Positions 10,373-20,600 of a DNA stretch of 64,000 bases are shown here, in pieces. This stretch comes from Choristoneura fumiferana (taxonomy: Eukaryota > Arthropoda > Insecta > Lepidoptera > Tortricidae). Within the stretch, counting starts at the first letter, position 1, and every line of letters starts with the position of its first letter. The stretch lies in NCBI RefSeq assembly GCF_025370935.1, contig NC_133481.1, positions 7,173,274-7,237,273 of the forward strand, in the 5' to 3' direction. The notes under the pieces are model-generated. The model did not search any database and was not told the origin of the DNA. It was given only the letters and a program-made list of their open reading frames with translations. The position numbers and the translations under genes were made by a program.

Positions 10373-11449
10373 TTAGTCCTTTTTGACAGCGTGGATGTAG
10401 ATGGTGTGTCCAAAGCCAACAATGCCCAGCATGCAGAGAGCCACGGTCAAGCGGTATAGAATACCATCCAGGGGGCCCCCCTTCAGGAAGACGGGCAAAT
10501 CATTGTCTTTCTGTAAAAAAAAAAGAAAATTTTTACCAACAAATACTTTATTTGTCCAAGCAAGTTGGATGCTATAATGATTCACCACAGACTCCAACTA
10601 AAGAATCTATGATATATAGACATATCCTAACTATTTATTATCAAACAGGATGTCCATTTAATTTTTTATATATATAATAGCAGGTGGTAGGTCCTTGTGC
10701 AAGGTCCGCCTGGATTGCTATTACCATCTCGCTCGCTAATCCTGCTGTGAAGCAGCAGTGCAGTTGTGTTTTGGTGTGGAGAGTAAGACAGCCAGTGAAA
10801 TTACTGGTACTTGAGGTATCCCATCTTAGGCCTCTAGGTTGGCAACACATTTGCAATACCTACCCCTGGTGTTGCAGATATTTATGGGCAGTGGTGATCT
10901 CTTACCATCAGGAGACCCACTTGCTTGTTTGCCATCAAGTCAAATAAAAAGAATGTGATGCGATCCTGTAGCTCTGTAATAAAGATTGACTGGAATCATT
11001 GTCAATCAGGTATGCGGTTGTAGGAACCAATTATTGACAAACATTTAGGTTATCTCAAATCAAACTATTTTTGTGCTTTAGGATAACTTTTGTTCCATGC
11101 TAGCTAGGCAGCACAGTTAGTCTAATAATACCTGGAATTGCGCCTGTTGGGTGCGAATGTTCTCCGGAACCTGAGGGTACGGAATGTTGGTACCAGGGAC
11201 CAGACGCCTCTTGCCTGGAGCCGGACACGCCTCAGCCACCGACGACAGATGGGCCGTGTTGTAAACAACTGGGACCTCCACTCGTTGCAAGGCGATTGGT
11301 GCCTAAAATAAAAATCACTTTTCCTAAGTGGACACATGAAAACCAAATCGAACCTATAAGATAATGTTACTTACAACCGGAAATAGTGGGCTCTGCAAGT
11401 GTGAGGCAGCAACTAGCCTGCCAGTAGCTCTGCTTAGTTGGTGATACAT
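10373..11449 (-). CDS. COX7A: Cytochrome c oxidase subunit 7A (three exons)
   Basis: Small nuclear-encoded subunit of respiratory complex IV in the mitochondrial inner membrane. Exons, in reading order, are 11375-11449, 11132-11302 and 10373-10510, joined at phase 0 with good GT-AG sites (GTAAGT donor of exon 1, GTATTA donor of exon 2). They give 127 residues starting MYHQLSRATGRLVAASHLQ, a basic, acid-free mitochondrial targeting-type N-terminus. The family core is in exon 3: NDLPVFLKGG near 85-94, LDGILYRLT near 96-104, then one membrane helix (about 103-124) and a lysine-rich end. The last exon alone reads as an open frame upstream into the intron, but that extension is intronic. A SINE sits in intron 2. 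It is divergent from the 5' side of the eL40 gene, with about 1.2 kb between them. Confidence 0.93.
10680..10955 (+). mobile_element. SINE in COX7A intron 2
   Basis: About 275 bp, sharing nearly its whole length with the copy at 25412-25692: CCTTGTGCAAGGTCCGCC near the start, CTTGAGGTATCCCATCTTAG in the middle, and a GGAGACCCACTTGCTTGTTT end with an A-rich tail (AATAAAAAG). Non-coding, and oriented opposite to the host gene. Confidence 0.8.
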
Positions 11450-11764
11450 TTTTCCACGGAATTATTTTATGCACAGTGCCCGTCGATGAAAAGATTTTCT
11501 TCGATCGAAGAAGTATTACGAAACAAGTAGTTATCACAGACGGCACAGTCAGTGTTGCAAATTAAACCTTTAACCTTTTCATGAATGACAGTTTGAGTTG
11601 ATTATCTATCAATTTACACTCTATGGTTCAAAAAATATAGTGCATATTATAAAGTCATCAAATTTTACCAATAAACAGTGAGCAAGAAAATATCGTAGCT
11701 AGCATCTACTTGACTATTTTCTTTTGTTTTTTTCTTGTGGCAACTCTGCTAATTCTAATTTGTT

Positions 11765-11999
11765 TTTTAAGTAGCCTGTCCCACTACTGGGCAAAAGCCT
11801 CCCCTCTTGACCTCCACAACTCTCGTTCTAACGCAATGTCAGGCCAGTCGTAGTCTTTGGGCCAGTCCTTTGCGTACGTGTCCAGATCGTCTCGCCATCT
11901 CCTTCTCGGTCTGCCTCGATGTCGCTGGCCGTTCTCCGGCACCCACCAAGTAACTGTGCGAGCCCACCTTTGTGGGTGCATGCGACAGCCGTGTCCAGC
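11765..11999 (-). pseudogene. LINE reverse-transcriptase C-terminal fragment
   Basis: On the minus strand 11784-11981 translates to a segment with GRPRRRWRDDLD, the arginine-rich C-terminal signature of RTE/CR1-type endonuclease-reverse transcriptases. It continues with WPDIALERELWRS, and the non-coding 3' end lies at 11765. Only this 3' end remains, so it is a dead, 5'-truncated copy upstream of COX7A. Confidence 0.75.
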
Positions 12000-12020
12000 C
12001 CAGTCCCATTTTAGTTAATT

Positions 12021-12265
12021 CTACTACGAAGTGCAAAATTGGAACTGCAGGGCTACTACGAAACTCGAAGTTTGTATCGTACCGTCCCTCTCGCTCTCGT
12101 ATTAAATAGTATAAGTGGCAGAGGGAGCGCACGATTTTCGAGTTTCGTAGTAGCCCTGCTGATGTGTCTTGCCGTGATGCCGTCCCGCTGCAGACGCTTA
12201 TAATTTTACTATTATTGAAACGACAGTGAGAGGGACAGTACGATACGAACTTCGATTTTCGTATT
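12021..12265. repeat. Palindromic MITE interrupted by a second copy of its own family
   Basis: The outer copy begins CTACTACGAAGTGCAAAATT and resumes at about 12165 with TGCCGTCCCGCTGCAGACG, ending GATACGAACTTCGATTTTCG. Between these lies a complete second palindrome (12046-12162). Comparison with the uninterrupted copy at 42490-42610 shows where the outer element was split. Confidence 0.75.
12046..12162. repeat. Inner palindromic MITE, near-perfect copy
   Basis: Starts GCAGGGCTACTACGAAACTC, has CTCTCGTATTAAATAGTATA in the centre, and ends GAGTTTCGTAGTAGCCCTGC. Its arms are among the least diverged in the window, which suggests that it is younger than the copy it sits in. Confidence 0.8.
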
Positions 12266-12679
12266 TCCTGATAACTATTTTCTTCAAATCAACTGAAATT
12301 AGTAATAAGCCATCAGGTTATTCTCAGAGGAAGTAAACACTATAGCAGTATAGCACACTAACATAACAGTATAGGTATGTTGTTGTTGTTTCTTTAAAAA
12401 AATATGGCTCTATCCATTGGAGGAAAATTTTGCCAGTGTCTAGTAGTTTTTGCCGTTGTACGGTAAAAAAATTGTAGAAAATCAGTATAGGTATATATAT
12501 GAGGTTATTCCGTATTGATTTTTAATTTACTGTCAATGTCAAGATAAGTTTTCTATTTGAGGTGGTGTGAAAACCGTGCAATTTAATTTATTGCTAAATC
12601 TACAAAAATAATAGATATATTTTTCACTGGCAAGTTGTTAACTGACGCCATATTTTCCTCTACCTACAATTTGACAGTT

Positions 12680-12707
12680 CTTTTCTTGAGCACGTTGGAA
12701 GGAAAAG
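12680..12707 (+). promoter_or_regulatory. Putative TSS and non-coding first exon of the eL40 gene
   Basis: A pyrimidine run (CTTTTCTT), like the TCT initiator / 5' TOP start of ribosomal protein genes, begins at 12680. The sequence GGAAAAG|GTGAGTGG follows, a good donor at 12708. The matching acceptor ACTTCCAG ends at 12958, seven bases before the start codon. This gives a short leader exon and a 251 bp leader intron. It is inferred from signals only. Confidence 0.55.
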
Positions 12708-12965
12708 GTGAGTGGTTATGTTAAAAAAATATGATTTTAGCCGATAATTATGATATAGATAGTTACTTCTGTGGTTACAGCACCTGATAATGTACTGAAC
12801 AAACTCGCCACTCAGACAATAGTTTGTGATGTTCGATATTTGAAATTCCGCGTGGCGTTGTCAATTTGACTATTACGATTTTCTTTTGTTTTCGGTCTTC
12901 ATTTCGAGAACCGACATCCATCATAAATTACTCAATGTTTGTACAATAACACTTCCAGATCCACA

Positions 12966-13502
12966 ATGCAGATCTTCGTAAAAACCCTCACGGGGAAGAC
13001 TATCACCCTTGAGGTGGAGGCTTCAGACACCATCGAAAATGTGAAAGCCAAGATTCAGGACAAGGAAGGCATCCCTCCTGACCAGCAGCGACTGATCTTT
13101 GCCGGCAAGCAACTGGAAGATGGCCGTACTTTGTCTGATTATAACATTCAGAAGGAATCTACTCTCCATTTGGTGCTCAGGCTTAGAGGAGGTAAGAAAA
13201 TTTTATCTTTTACCAGTTAACCCTAGATATGGTAAGAACATTAATAAGTATTAAAAAATAGTAAACTAGCCAATGTTATTTTGTGTATTGAGTTGAAATT
13301 TGAGTAGTGATAATCCATACTGTATTTTTGGCCATCAGGTACCATTGAGCCCTCCCTCAGGATTTTGGCTATGAAGTACAACTGCGACAAGATGATCTGC
13401 CGCAAGTGCTATGCCCGCCTCCATCCCCGTGCAACCAACTGCCGCAAAACCAAGTGTGGCCACACTAACAACCTCCGCCCCAAGAAGAAGTTGAAGGATT
13501 AA
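12966..13502 (+). CDS. RpL40: Ubiquitin-ribosomal protein eL40 fusion
   Basis: Precursor that is cleaved after Gly76 to give ubiquitin and eL40, a zinc-binding protein of the 60S subunit. Exons are 12966-13191 and 13339-13502; the intron splits the Gly76 codon (donor GGTAAGA, acceptor CCATCAG). Exon 1 encodes complete ubiquitin, MQIFVKTLTGKTITLEVEAS through LRLRGG. Exon 2 encodes the 53-residue tail starting TIEPSLRILAMKYNCDKM, with the CX4C...CX4C zinc cysteines (C-DKMI-C, C-RKTK-C) and the basic end RPKKKLKD. At 129 residues it matches the usual 128. The tail starts with Thr where many orthologues have Ile, and ends with one extra Asp. An upstream in-frame ATG at 12939 is ignored because it lies in the leader intron. 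Confidence 0.98.
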
Positions 13503-13574
13503 GTTAATATTCATAAGTTTCTGCATTTTCCACCTGCAGATTACATAAAAACTGTAAACATGCAACTAAAATTA

Positions 13575-13580
13575 ATTAAA
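13575..13580 (+). promoter_or_regulatory. Poly(A) signal of the eL40 gene
   Basis: ATTAAA variant about 70 nt after the stop codon; no AATAAA is closer. Confidence 0.45.
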
Positions 13581-14189
13581 GTTTAACAGCTTACAACCTT
13601 TTTCATTTTATTACAATTTAGTCACATAGTCAGTCGGATCATAAATATTATGCACCCATTGTGTCAAATTGTATAAACGCAACCTTATGTAAATGGTATA
13701 AAGCAATAGATATTTTTGGCTTTAAGGGTTACATAGCAGTTGGATAGTCGATCTGTACTGGCCAAACCACATTGATTGACTAACACACTGCCTTAGTCTG
13801 GAGTATAACATTCAACAATGCTTTAGCAAATGAACCTACAAGTTATCATGCCAGATTGTAGAATAAAAAATGGTAAATGTTCAAAAAACATCAATTTAGA
13901 AATTCTGAACTTTTTAATTGTAAGCTCGATCGGAATCGAGATCTGTATTGCCCATACAATAGGTACAAACAGTCTATATTTTTCACGCTTTTTAGTGTAA
14001 ACACTCTAAGATACAATAGTTTCATGTCAACTGCTCGTCATCTTTTACGAAAGATTGCTGTTTCTGATGCAGAGACATTGCGGAGTCCTGATGCTTCACC
14101 ACCTGTTCCATTTCACCATATGCATTATGTTGGGCATAAATAGCTTAGCAACTGTGTTAAAGTAATTGAAATTCAACACGTGAAATACT

Positions 14190-14480
14190 TGTTATTGAGA
14201 AGCTCCGGTGGTCCACAGTTCCACTTCACGAAATGATGATTTTCAAGAGCAAATGCAAGAGTTACTACTAAATATATATAAATTACCATACGCGTCCCTA
14301 CAATATTTAAAGAGTTCCATCGATTTCCTTATCCAATCATCAAATCCTGTTTTGGTGCTTATGGGACCAAATGGACAGCATTCCTATATGAACGAAAAAA
14401 AAAATGTCAAACCGGTTCATAAATGACTGTTTTGAGGTAACAAACATAAAAAAAAACAATTGATAACCTGCTTTTTTTGA
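14190..14480 (+). repeat. Dispersed repeat shared with 35700-36010
   Basis: Same sequence as 35700-36010 in opposite orientation. Shared words include GTTCCACTTCACGAAATGAT-like, GATTTTCAAGAGCAAATGCA, GTGCTTATGGGACC and CGGTTCATAAATGA. Family not recognised. Confidence 0.7.
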
Positions 14481-16029
14481 AGTCTGTTAAAAATAATAAA
14501 CGCATAACTATGGTAAACAAGGTTTATTTCAACTTGTAAAATTCACAACCTATCAACGATAGAAAAATATTGTAAGGAAAGTTAAATCATTATAAGAGTT
14601 AATATGTTGGTGTCACCATATCAAAATTAAGACTATGCTGATACATTTAGGCTATAATTGTGCGTAATATTAGTGAATATTGCGATTTATTGAAACACTT
14701 TGTACAGATTAGGTAATCTGCAGCAGAAGTGAATGAGCAGTTCTGGAGCTCAAAATGACGTACACTACACTACTCTCAAAGTAACAAGAGGGTGTGTACT
14801 CGTAGCTCATTTTGAGCACCACAACCATACATTTACTTTTGCAGCTGACAGTCCAGTAAAAGTAAAACACACATAAACATATAATTTCCTTATTAACTAA
14901 GTGGACGGATAAAATTGTGCAAGTCGTTACTAACAATTATACTAAATAGTAATTATAAATCTCCTTAAAATATTATAGTTGGCACAGCTCACACCATACC
15001 AAAATGAACTACTTTAATTTTAGGCGGTTTTTGAGCAGCATTTTCTGTAACAAACCAATTAACAAAATTATATACACAGTCTTATTTTATATAATAAATT
15101 AACAGTTCAGATCTTTTAAATAATAGTAGTTTGTAAATTTTTACTACATATTAATAAATTAATAATTTCTTTACATACTATAAAATAAAGTCGTTTTTCA
15201 TAATCTGTAGCCCTGTATGTATGTACGTTCGATTAGATCTTTTACAGTAGTGTAAGATTTTAATGAATTATAAAAAAATATTATGCGCAGTAAAACAGTG
15301 TCAAATAACACGGTGTAAGTAACTAGCACCGCGGCCAGGCTCCGCACGAGTGGAGTTTTGTAGAAGGGAAGGTGATATAGTGCGCGATTTTCAGAGTAAC
15401 TTTCGATTTCATACTTAACGAGCTTTTACTAGAGATGTTGTAATCAAAGAGCATGCTTTTCCTCAGGAACTTTGCTATCATACTACCTACTATGATTACA
15501 TAATATAATGCTATAATTGCATACTTCTAGCATTCATAGAAAGACTTGTTCCATGTTACCACAAACATTTAGACAATCGTTTAACTAAGAAGTGTAGAGG
15601 TAACTTATACAATCAATAACGAGAAAAAGTTGCAATAGTGTTCAGCTTCAAGCGGTAAATAACAGTTATAAATTCCTCCAGAGTAGCTTAAGAGTAGCAA
15701 GTGTATCAAATAATTTAGTAAATAGGTATATCCTAAAATAACTACTGTGAGAAAACGTTCGCGATCTGTTAAGAGCTTTATTGAATAATTTTACTGTTTA
15801 CCGCCGTAAAGCTTCCTTTACCCTCTTGCTATAGTAAAAGAGAATAAATATGTTCGCTACGAACAAAAGTACATCGCGCGGCTTAAATGTGTGCGCGCGC
15901 CGGTTGGTGTCACTGATAATTTAAGGAGGATTAAGTTTTTTTAGTCAACTTACAGTTATTTGTACCTATTATCTTACGTTGATAAGACAAACATTGAATA
16001 ATCATACACAATAATAGTGAAAGTATTTT

Positions 16030-16079
16030 AAAGATACTAAGACCCCTGGGGGTCGCGAGCCACAGATTGAAAAACACTG
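16030..16079. mobile_element. Remnant end of a hAT-like MITE
   Basis: CCCCTGGGGGTCGCGAGCC followed by GATTGAAAAACACTG resembles the right end of the complete element at 19958-20176. The other end is missing. Confidence 0.5.
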
Positions 16080-16103
16080 ACTTAGAGTAACTTTAACGCA
16101 CCT

Positions 16104-16279
16104 CGCGCACTAGACGCCCACGACCGCGACCAGATTGACTAAAGAAGCGGACAACGAGCAGGCAGTTCACTTGATGGAAAGTCACACATATGTCCTATAA
16201 CATAAGTTCCCTTCTTCTTCCTTTAGTTAATCTGGTCGTTGCGGTCACTGGACGTGGGTCGTGGCCGTCTAGTGCGCGC
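16104..16279. mobile_element. Palindromic MITE
   Basis: CGCGCACTAGACG, CCACGAC and CGACCAGATTGACTAAAG on the left pair with CTTTAGTTAATCTGGTCG, GTCGTGG and CGTCTAGTGCGCG on the right. The left arm lacks a short segment present in the right arm. No coding capacity. Confidence 0.75.
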
Positions 16280-16794
16280 TTAATTGTCATAAGCATAGTC
16301 AGCTACAAGTATTTCGATACGGCGAAAGTTACAAATAGTACATTGTACAACGATAGCATAAAACGAGCTATTTTACCCGAGACGTTAATATAGCCATCCG
16401 AGCCGGTACGGCGAAGGTGGATAGACACGTCGAGGGGAAAATGGGCTTAAAGCTCGAGTTTTACACTCTGCTTTTTACATCGATTGCGAGGAGATGAAAT
16501 AACAACAGTGGAAACATTGTTCACTTACTAAGTACATTTTATTTTTTATGCATTGCTGATATAATTATAAATATTTACTTTTATTGATTTTAGTTTTAAA
16601 TAAATTAAAAAGTATTACAAAATGTAGAAACTTCTTTGTTTGTGGCTGTCTACACCTGATTGTTTTGGTCTTAGACGAAGACTTTACTTTATGCACTAGA
16701 GCATAAAAAGTCATATTATGTCGCCTAGATCCAGCATAAACACGAACTTTACGAGCATGAGAAGTGAAAAATATGTTTCCACGGCCTTAAACGC

Positions 16795-16910
16795 CTAAGA
16801 CCCAAAGCAAACATTCGTATTATTCATACAAATATTTGCCCCGATCGGCGATCGAACCTGGGACCTCAAGCTTCACAGTCAGGTTCTTACTATCACTTCG
16901 CTATCTGATC
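16795..16910 (-). mobile_element. Fragment of tRNA-derived SINE
   Basis: AACATTCGTATTATTCATAC then GGCGATCGAACCTGGGA. The latter is the reverse complement of a Pol III B box (GGTTCGATC). The same order of words is in the fuller copy at 21395-21600. Confidence 0.65.
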
Positions 16911-17019
16911 GTCCTGATAAAATGAATAAAGTTGTGTTTACTTACATATTTTTGTAATTTTGGCCGCATCGATCTCTTTGTAGTTGACTGTGCAAAAAAT
17001 GTGCGGTCTAACATTATAA

Positions 17020-17533
17020 AGCCCAATTTTCACCGCGAGCGGGGCGGACTCACTCATTAATGACTAGGCGCGGCCACATGCAGTCGCTCGACGCTCGTTT
17101 CCAGCGTCAAATCTGGTCACGTGACATATAGCGATAAAGTTGAAAATGTTGAGCTTTATCGCTGGAAAAAAAACCTTTTCAATTTCGGAAAAAACACTGT
17201 TATTACTTTTTAATTCACTCCAATTTCTTTTATTTGTACCACTTCCACGACTGCCACTAAAAGTTAAGAAATCAGCTTCCAAGACCAAGATCATTCGGGC
17301 AAGCAGCCATCTTGATGCTGCTGTTCGACGCGGCGAATTGACGTTGCTTTTTTGAGTCGCGGGAAATTCAAAATAGGGTCACGTGACCAGATTTATCGCT
17401 GGAAACGAGCGTCGAGGGACTAGCATGTGGCCGCACCTTCACGTACAATGATCGGCTGCATGAAAGTTCTTAGTCTATATAAGTTAAACTTCGTCATTAA
17501 TGAGTCCGCTCCGTTCGCGGTGTAAATTGGGCT
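17020..17533. mobile_element. Foldback MITE with about 105 bp arms, next to the fritz 3' end
   Basis: The left arm (17020-17125) runs AGCCCAATTTTCACCGCGAG, GACTCACTCATTAATGAC, GCGGCCACATGC, CGACGCTCGTTTCCAGCG, TCTGGTCACGTGAC. The right arm (17378-17533) is its reverse complement, but with about 50-60 extra bases near 17440-17492. The 250 bp middle has a chance reading frame (17140-17355) and no recognised domain. It lies 115 bp beyond the fritz stop codon and so may lie in its 3' UTR. Confidence 0.8.
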
Positions 17534-17648
17534 ACAGCTGTGGAAACATTCGAAATGTGCTGTGATCATGCAGTGAGGTGCGGTGAAGATGCGTCGTGCT
17601 GTGGCATGCGGCATGTGCCGTGCGGCAGTCGCATGCGTCGTGCGTGCG

Positions 17649-20600
17649 TCACACTTCGACGTAGTCGAGCGCGGTACCGGGCGGGGGCGGCGCGGGCGCG
17701 GGCGCGTGCGGCGCGAACGCCGCCAGGTAGTTGTGGGGCGCGCACAGCGGCAAGCTGTCGGCCAGTTCTCGCGCGGGCTCCGGGCACGGCGGTGGCTCCT
17801 GGTGAACGATTTTGGGTCTTTTTAGTGTAGCTTGTTGCCATGGTAACGTCTCCAGAGTTACTAGCGAAAAGTTTAATTTTATGGGGTCCAAATCCACTAA
17901 AAGTTAGGAGTTGTGGGGGGGAGCTTTAAGGCAATTCCTTCATGGCTCATCTCCTAAGCACACTAATATCTTACTGATTTTTTTTTCTGAGAACTTAACA
18001 CACACCAAGTTCCCTGGTGATGTTTCTTGTAGTTATGTGAACCCGCTAGTTTTCAATTTTTTTTTTGTTGTAGCGGCCATACGAATACACTTATTTTCAG
18101 CTGTCTGTCTATTACGGTCCTCGAGATACAGGATACAGCCCTGTGATAGACAGACAGACAGACGGACGGAACGACAGTAATAGGGTCATCAAAAAAAACA
18201 TATAAAAGTGAGTGGCAAGACTGCTAAGCTGAGCTGGGACTAAGTTGGATATGTCTGCCGAATGTACGCACAACAATGGGCCCTAATCGGTACAATCGGT
18301 TCCGTGGGTTTTCAGACTCAGATCAAAAAGGAAATAGTGGGATTGTCCGGCTTGATAGGCTGTAAAATAAAGCAATACTTACCGCTGCTACAACAGCTAT
18401 CGTGACAGTATCCGAGAACTTGACTTTATTCTTTTCCCCGGGCGGCCTATTCGACCTCTCGTACGCTCCGTTGTCAAATTTCACCGCCCGTTCGCCAGCA
18501 GAGCCGGGCCTATAATTCCCGTGGTACCGGTACATATTCGGAGCATCCTCCCTCAATTCTGTTTGGAACAGGTGTCTAAAGTGGACCGACGCAAGTTTGT
18601 CCTCGAGCGGCCGCGGTATCACTTCCACGTTTTGTTTGAGCACGTTTTCCAAGCTGGGCCATTTTTTTTCGCGTACATCTGTGTTCCATATGGTGTTGTT
18701 TTTCTCAAGGTACTGGTGGAGGTTGGGGCGGATGCTCGTCGCGGGGGGCGGGTTGTCAGGGGCGGGGGGGACAGGGAGCAGGGGGAGGGGCACGCGGGGC
18801 AAGGGAGGGGGGCGCGCGCGGCTGCCGCGGGACGCGCTGGACTCGTCGTCGGAGCCCGAGCAAGAGCTGCATTGCGAGCACGACTCGGAACAGACGGATT
18901 CTGAGAACAGAAAGACCAATGTGTTGGTAGAGTTAGGTAAATTGGGACTTTATTCTGATATGCATGGCAGGCAGAGATCGGAATAGAAGTAATATGGATT
19001 TTTAAAACTTTCACGATGCTGGTATGTCAAGTAAAAATTTAGACAACCTGTTGGGAATCGAGTTGCTACATCTTCACGCCACTGGTACGGTCTACATACG
19101 AGTCTATTGTACCGCGACGACAGGTATGTGTACCGACCTGCGGGCAGCCGCGCCGTGTGGTGCGCCAGCGCGGCGGCCTCCGCGGCCAGCGCGGGCAGGC
19201 GCGCGCGCCGAGCCGCCCAGCGCGCGTCGCAGCACAGGTCCCGCGACGACTGGTATGTGTACCGACCTGCGGGCAGCCGCGCCGTGTGGTGCGCCAGCGC
19301 GGCGGCCTCCGCGGCCAGCGCGGGCAGGCAGCCGTCGCAGCACAGGTCCCGCGACGACTGGTATGTGTACCGACCTGCGGCAGCCGCGCCGTGTGGTGCG
19401 CCAGCCGCGGCCGTCGTGCGTGCGACCAGCGCGCCGGCGCTCCGCGGCCAGCGCGGGCAGGCGCGCGCGCCTCCCGCGACGACTGGTATGTGTACCGACC
19501 TGCGGGCAGCCGCGCCGTGTGGTGCGCCAGCGCGGCGGCCTCCGCGGCCAGCGCGGGCAGGCGCGCGCGCCGAGCCGCCAGCGCGCGTCGCAGCACAGGT
19601 CCCGCGACGACTGGTATGTACCGACCTGCGGGCAGCCGCGCCGTGTGGTGCGCCAGCGCGGCGGCCTCCGCGGCCAGCGCGGCAGGCGCGCGCGCCGAGC
19701 CGCCCAGCGCGCGTCGCAGCACAGGTCCCGCGACGACTGGTATGTGTACCGACCTGCGGCAGCCGCGCCGTGTGGTGCGCCAGCGCGGCGGCCTCCGCGG
19801 CCAGCGCGGGCAGGCGCGCGCGCCGAGCCGCCCAGCGCGCGTCGCAGCACAGGTCCCACGACGACAGGTCCACGCACAAACTGAGAGCTTTCTCATAGCG
19901 CCCGCGTCTGCCCAATCGTATAGTGTTTTAAAATACACCCGGAATATTTCACTAGATCAGTGTTTTTCAACCTTTTTCATGACATGACCCCTTTCGTATA
20001 AATAAATATTTCGCGACTTCCCTACTCGCTGTTTTTTTTCGTGCATTTTTTTATTTTGTTAAAAATAGGTATAATTAATTAGTTAAGATTTTCTTAACAA
20101 ATATTTTTTAACTGAATTAGTTTTCCCAGCAACTAATAGGGGCTCCGAGACCCCCTAAAGAGGTTGAAAAACACTGCTATAGATGATGTTTTGAAACATC
20201 ACTACAAAGTTTTATCATCGGATTTTTGTTTCAAAGCGTAGTATGTGTCTATTTATACTATTTATTGTACAAATAAATAAACAAAAATATGAGACACGCC
20301 AGTTAACGTTCCGCGTGACGTCACGCCGAGCGACACTTTTTAGCACGCGTGACGTCACGGGCTTCCGCCCTCCAACTTTGACGCGCTTCATCTTTGTAAT
20401 TTCTTGGTTGACTGACAAAAGAAAAAGGGTATGATTTTATTGATCACCTAAAAAATGCATTTTCGGCGACCTAATAAATAATATTTGTTCCTAAAATAGT
20501 AGATTTGTCACCTAAATTGAATCACCAAATAATATTAAAACGGTTACCTAAATATTATTTAAAAATATTGATCATCAAATAATTATATTGGGTTCCAAAA

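Larger units (their letters stand above)
13581..17019. other. Intergenic between eL40 and fritz, repeats only
   Basis: AT-rich sequence. Frames at 13877-14143 and 14208-14426 fall in or beside a dispersed repeat (14190-14480) and show no family resemblance. The rest holds a hAT end remnant near 16030-16079, a palindromic MITE (16104-16279) and a tRNA-like SINE piece (16795-16910). I see nothing else. Confidence 0.6.

Noticed and set aside
12939..12965. In-frame ATG upstream giving nine extra residues on ubiquitin
   Set aside because: It lies before the acceptor CTTCCAG at 12958, inside the leader intron; ubiquitin starts at MQIF.
17540..17841. Arg/Ala-rich frames on the plus strand opposite the last fritz exon
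   Set aside because: Shadows of the GC-rich last exon; only the minus frame ending ALDYVEV continues the gene.
18950..19987. Five or six overlapping open frames of 257-321 codons on both strands
   Set aside because: They arise from the GC-rich exon 11 repeat array, which lacks stop codons in nearly all frames. Only the minus frame continuing exon 11 of fritz has support.
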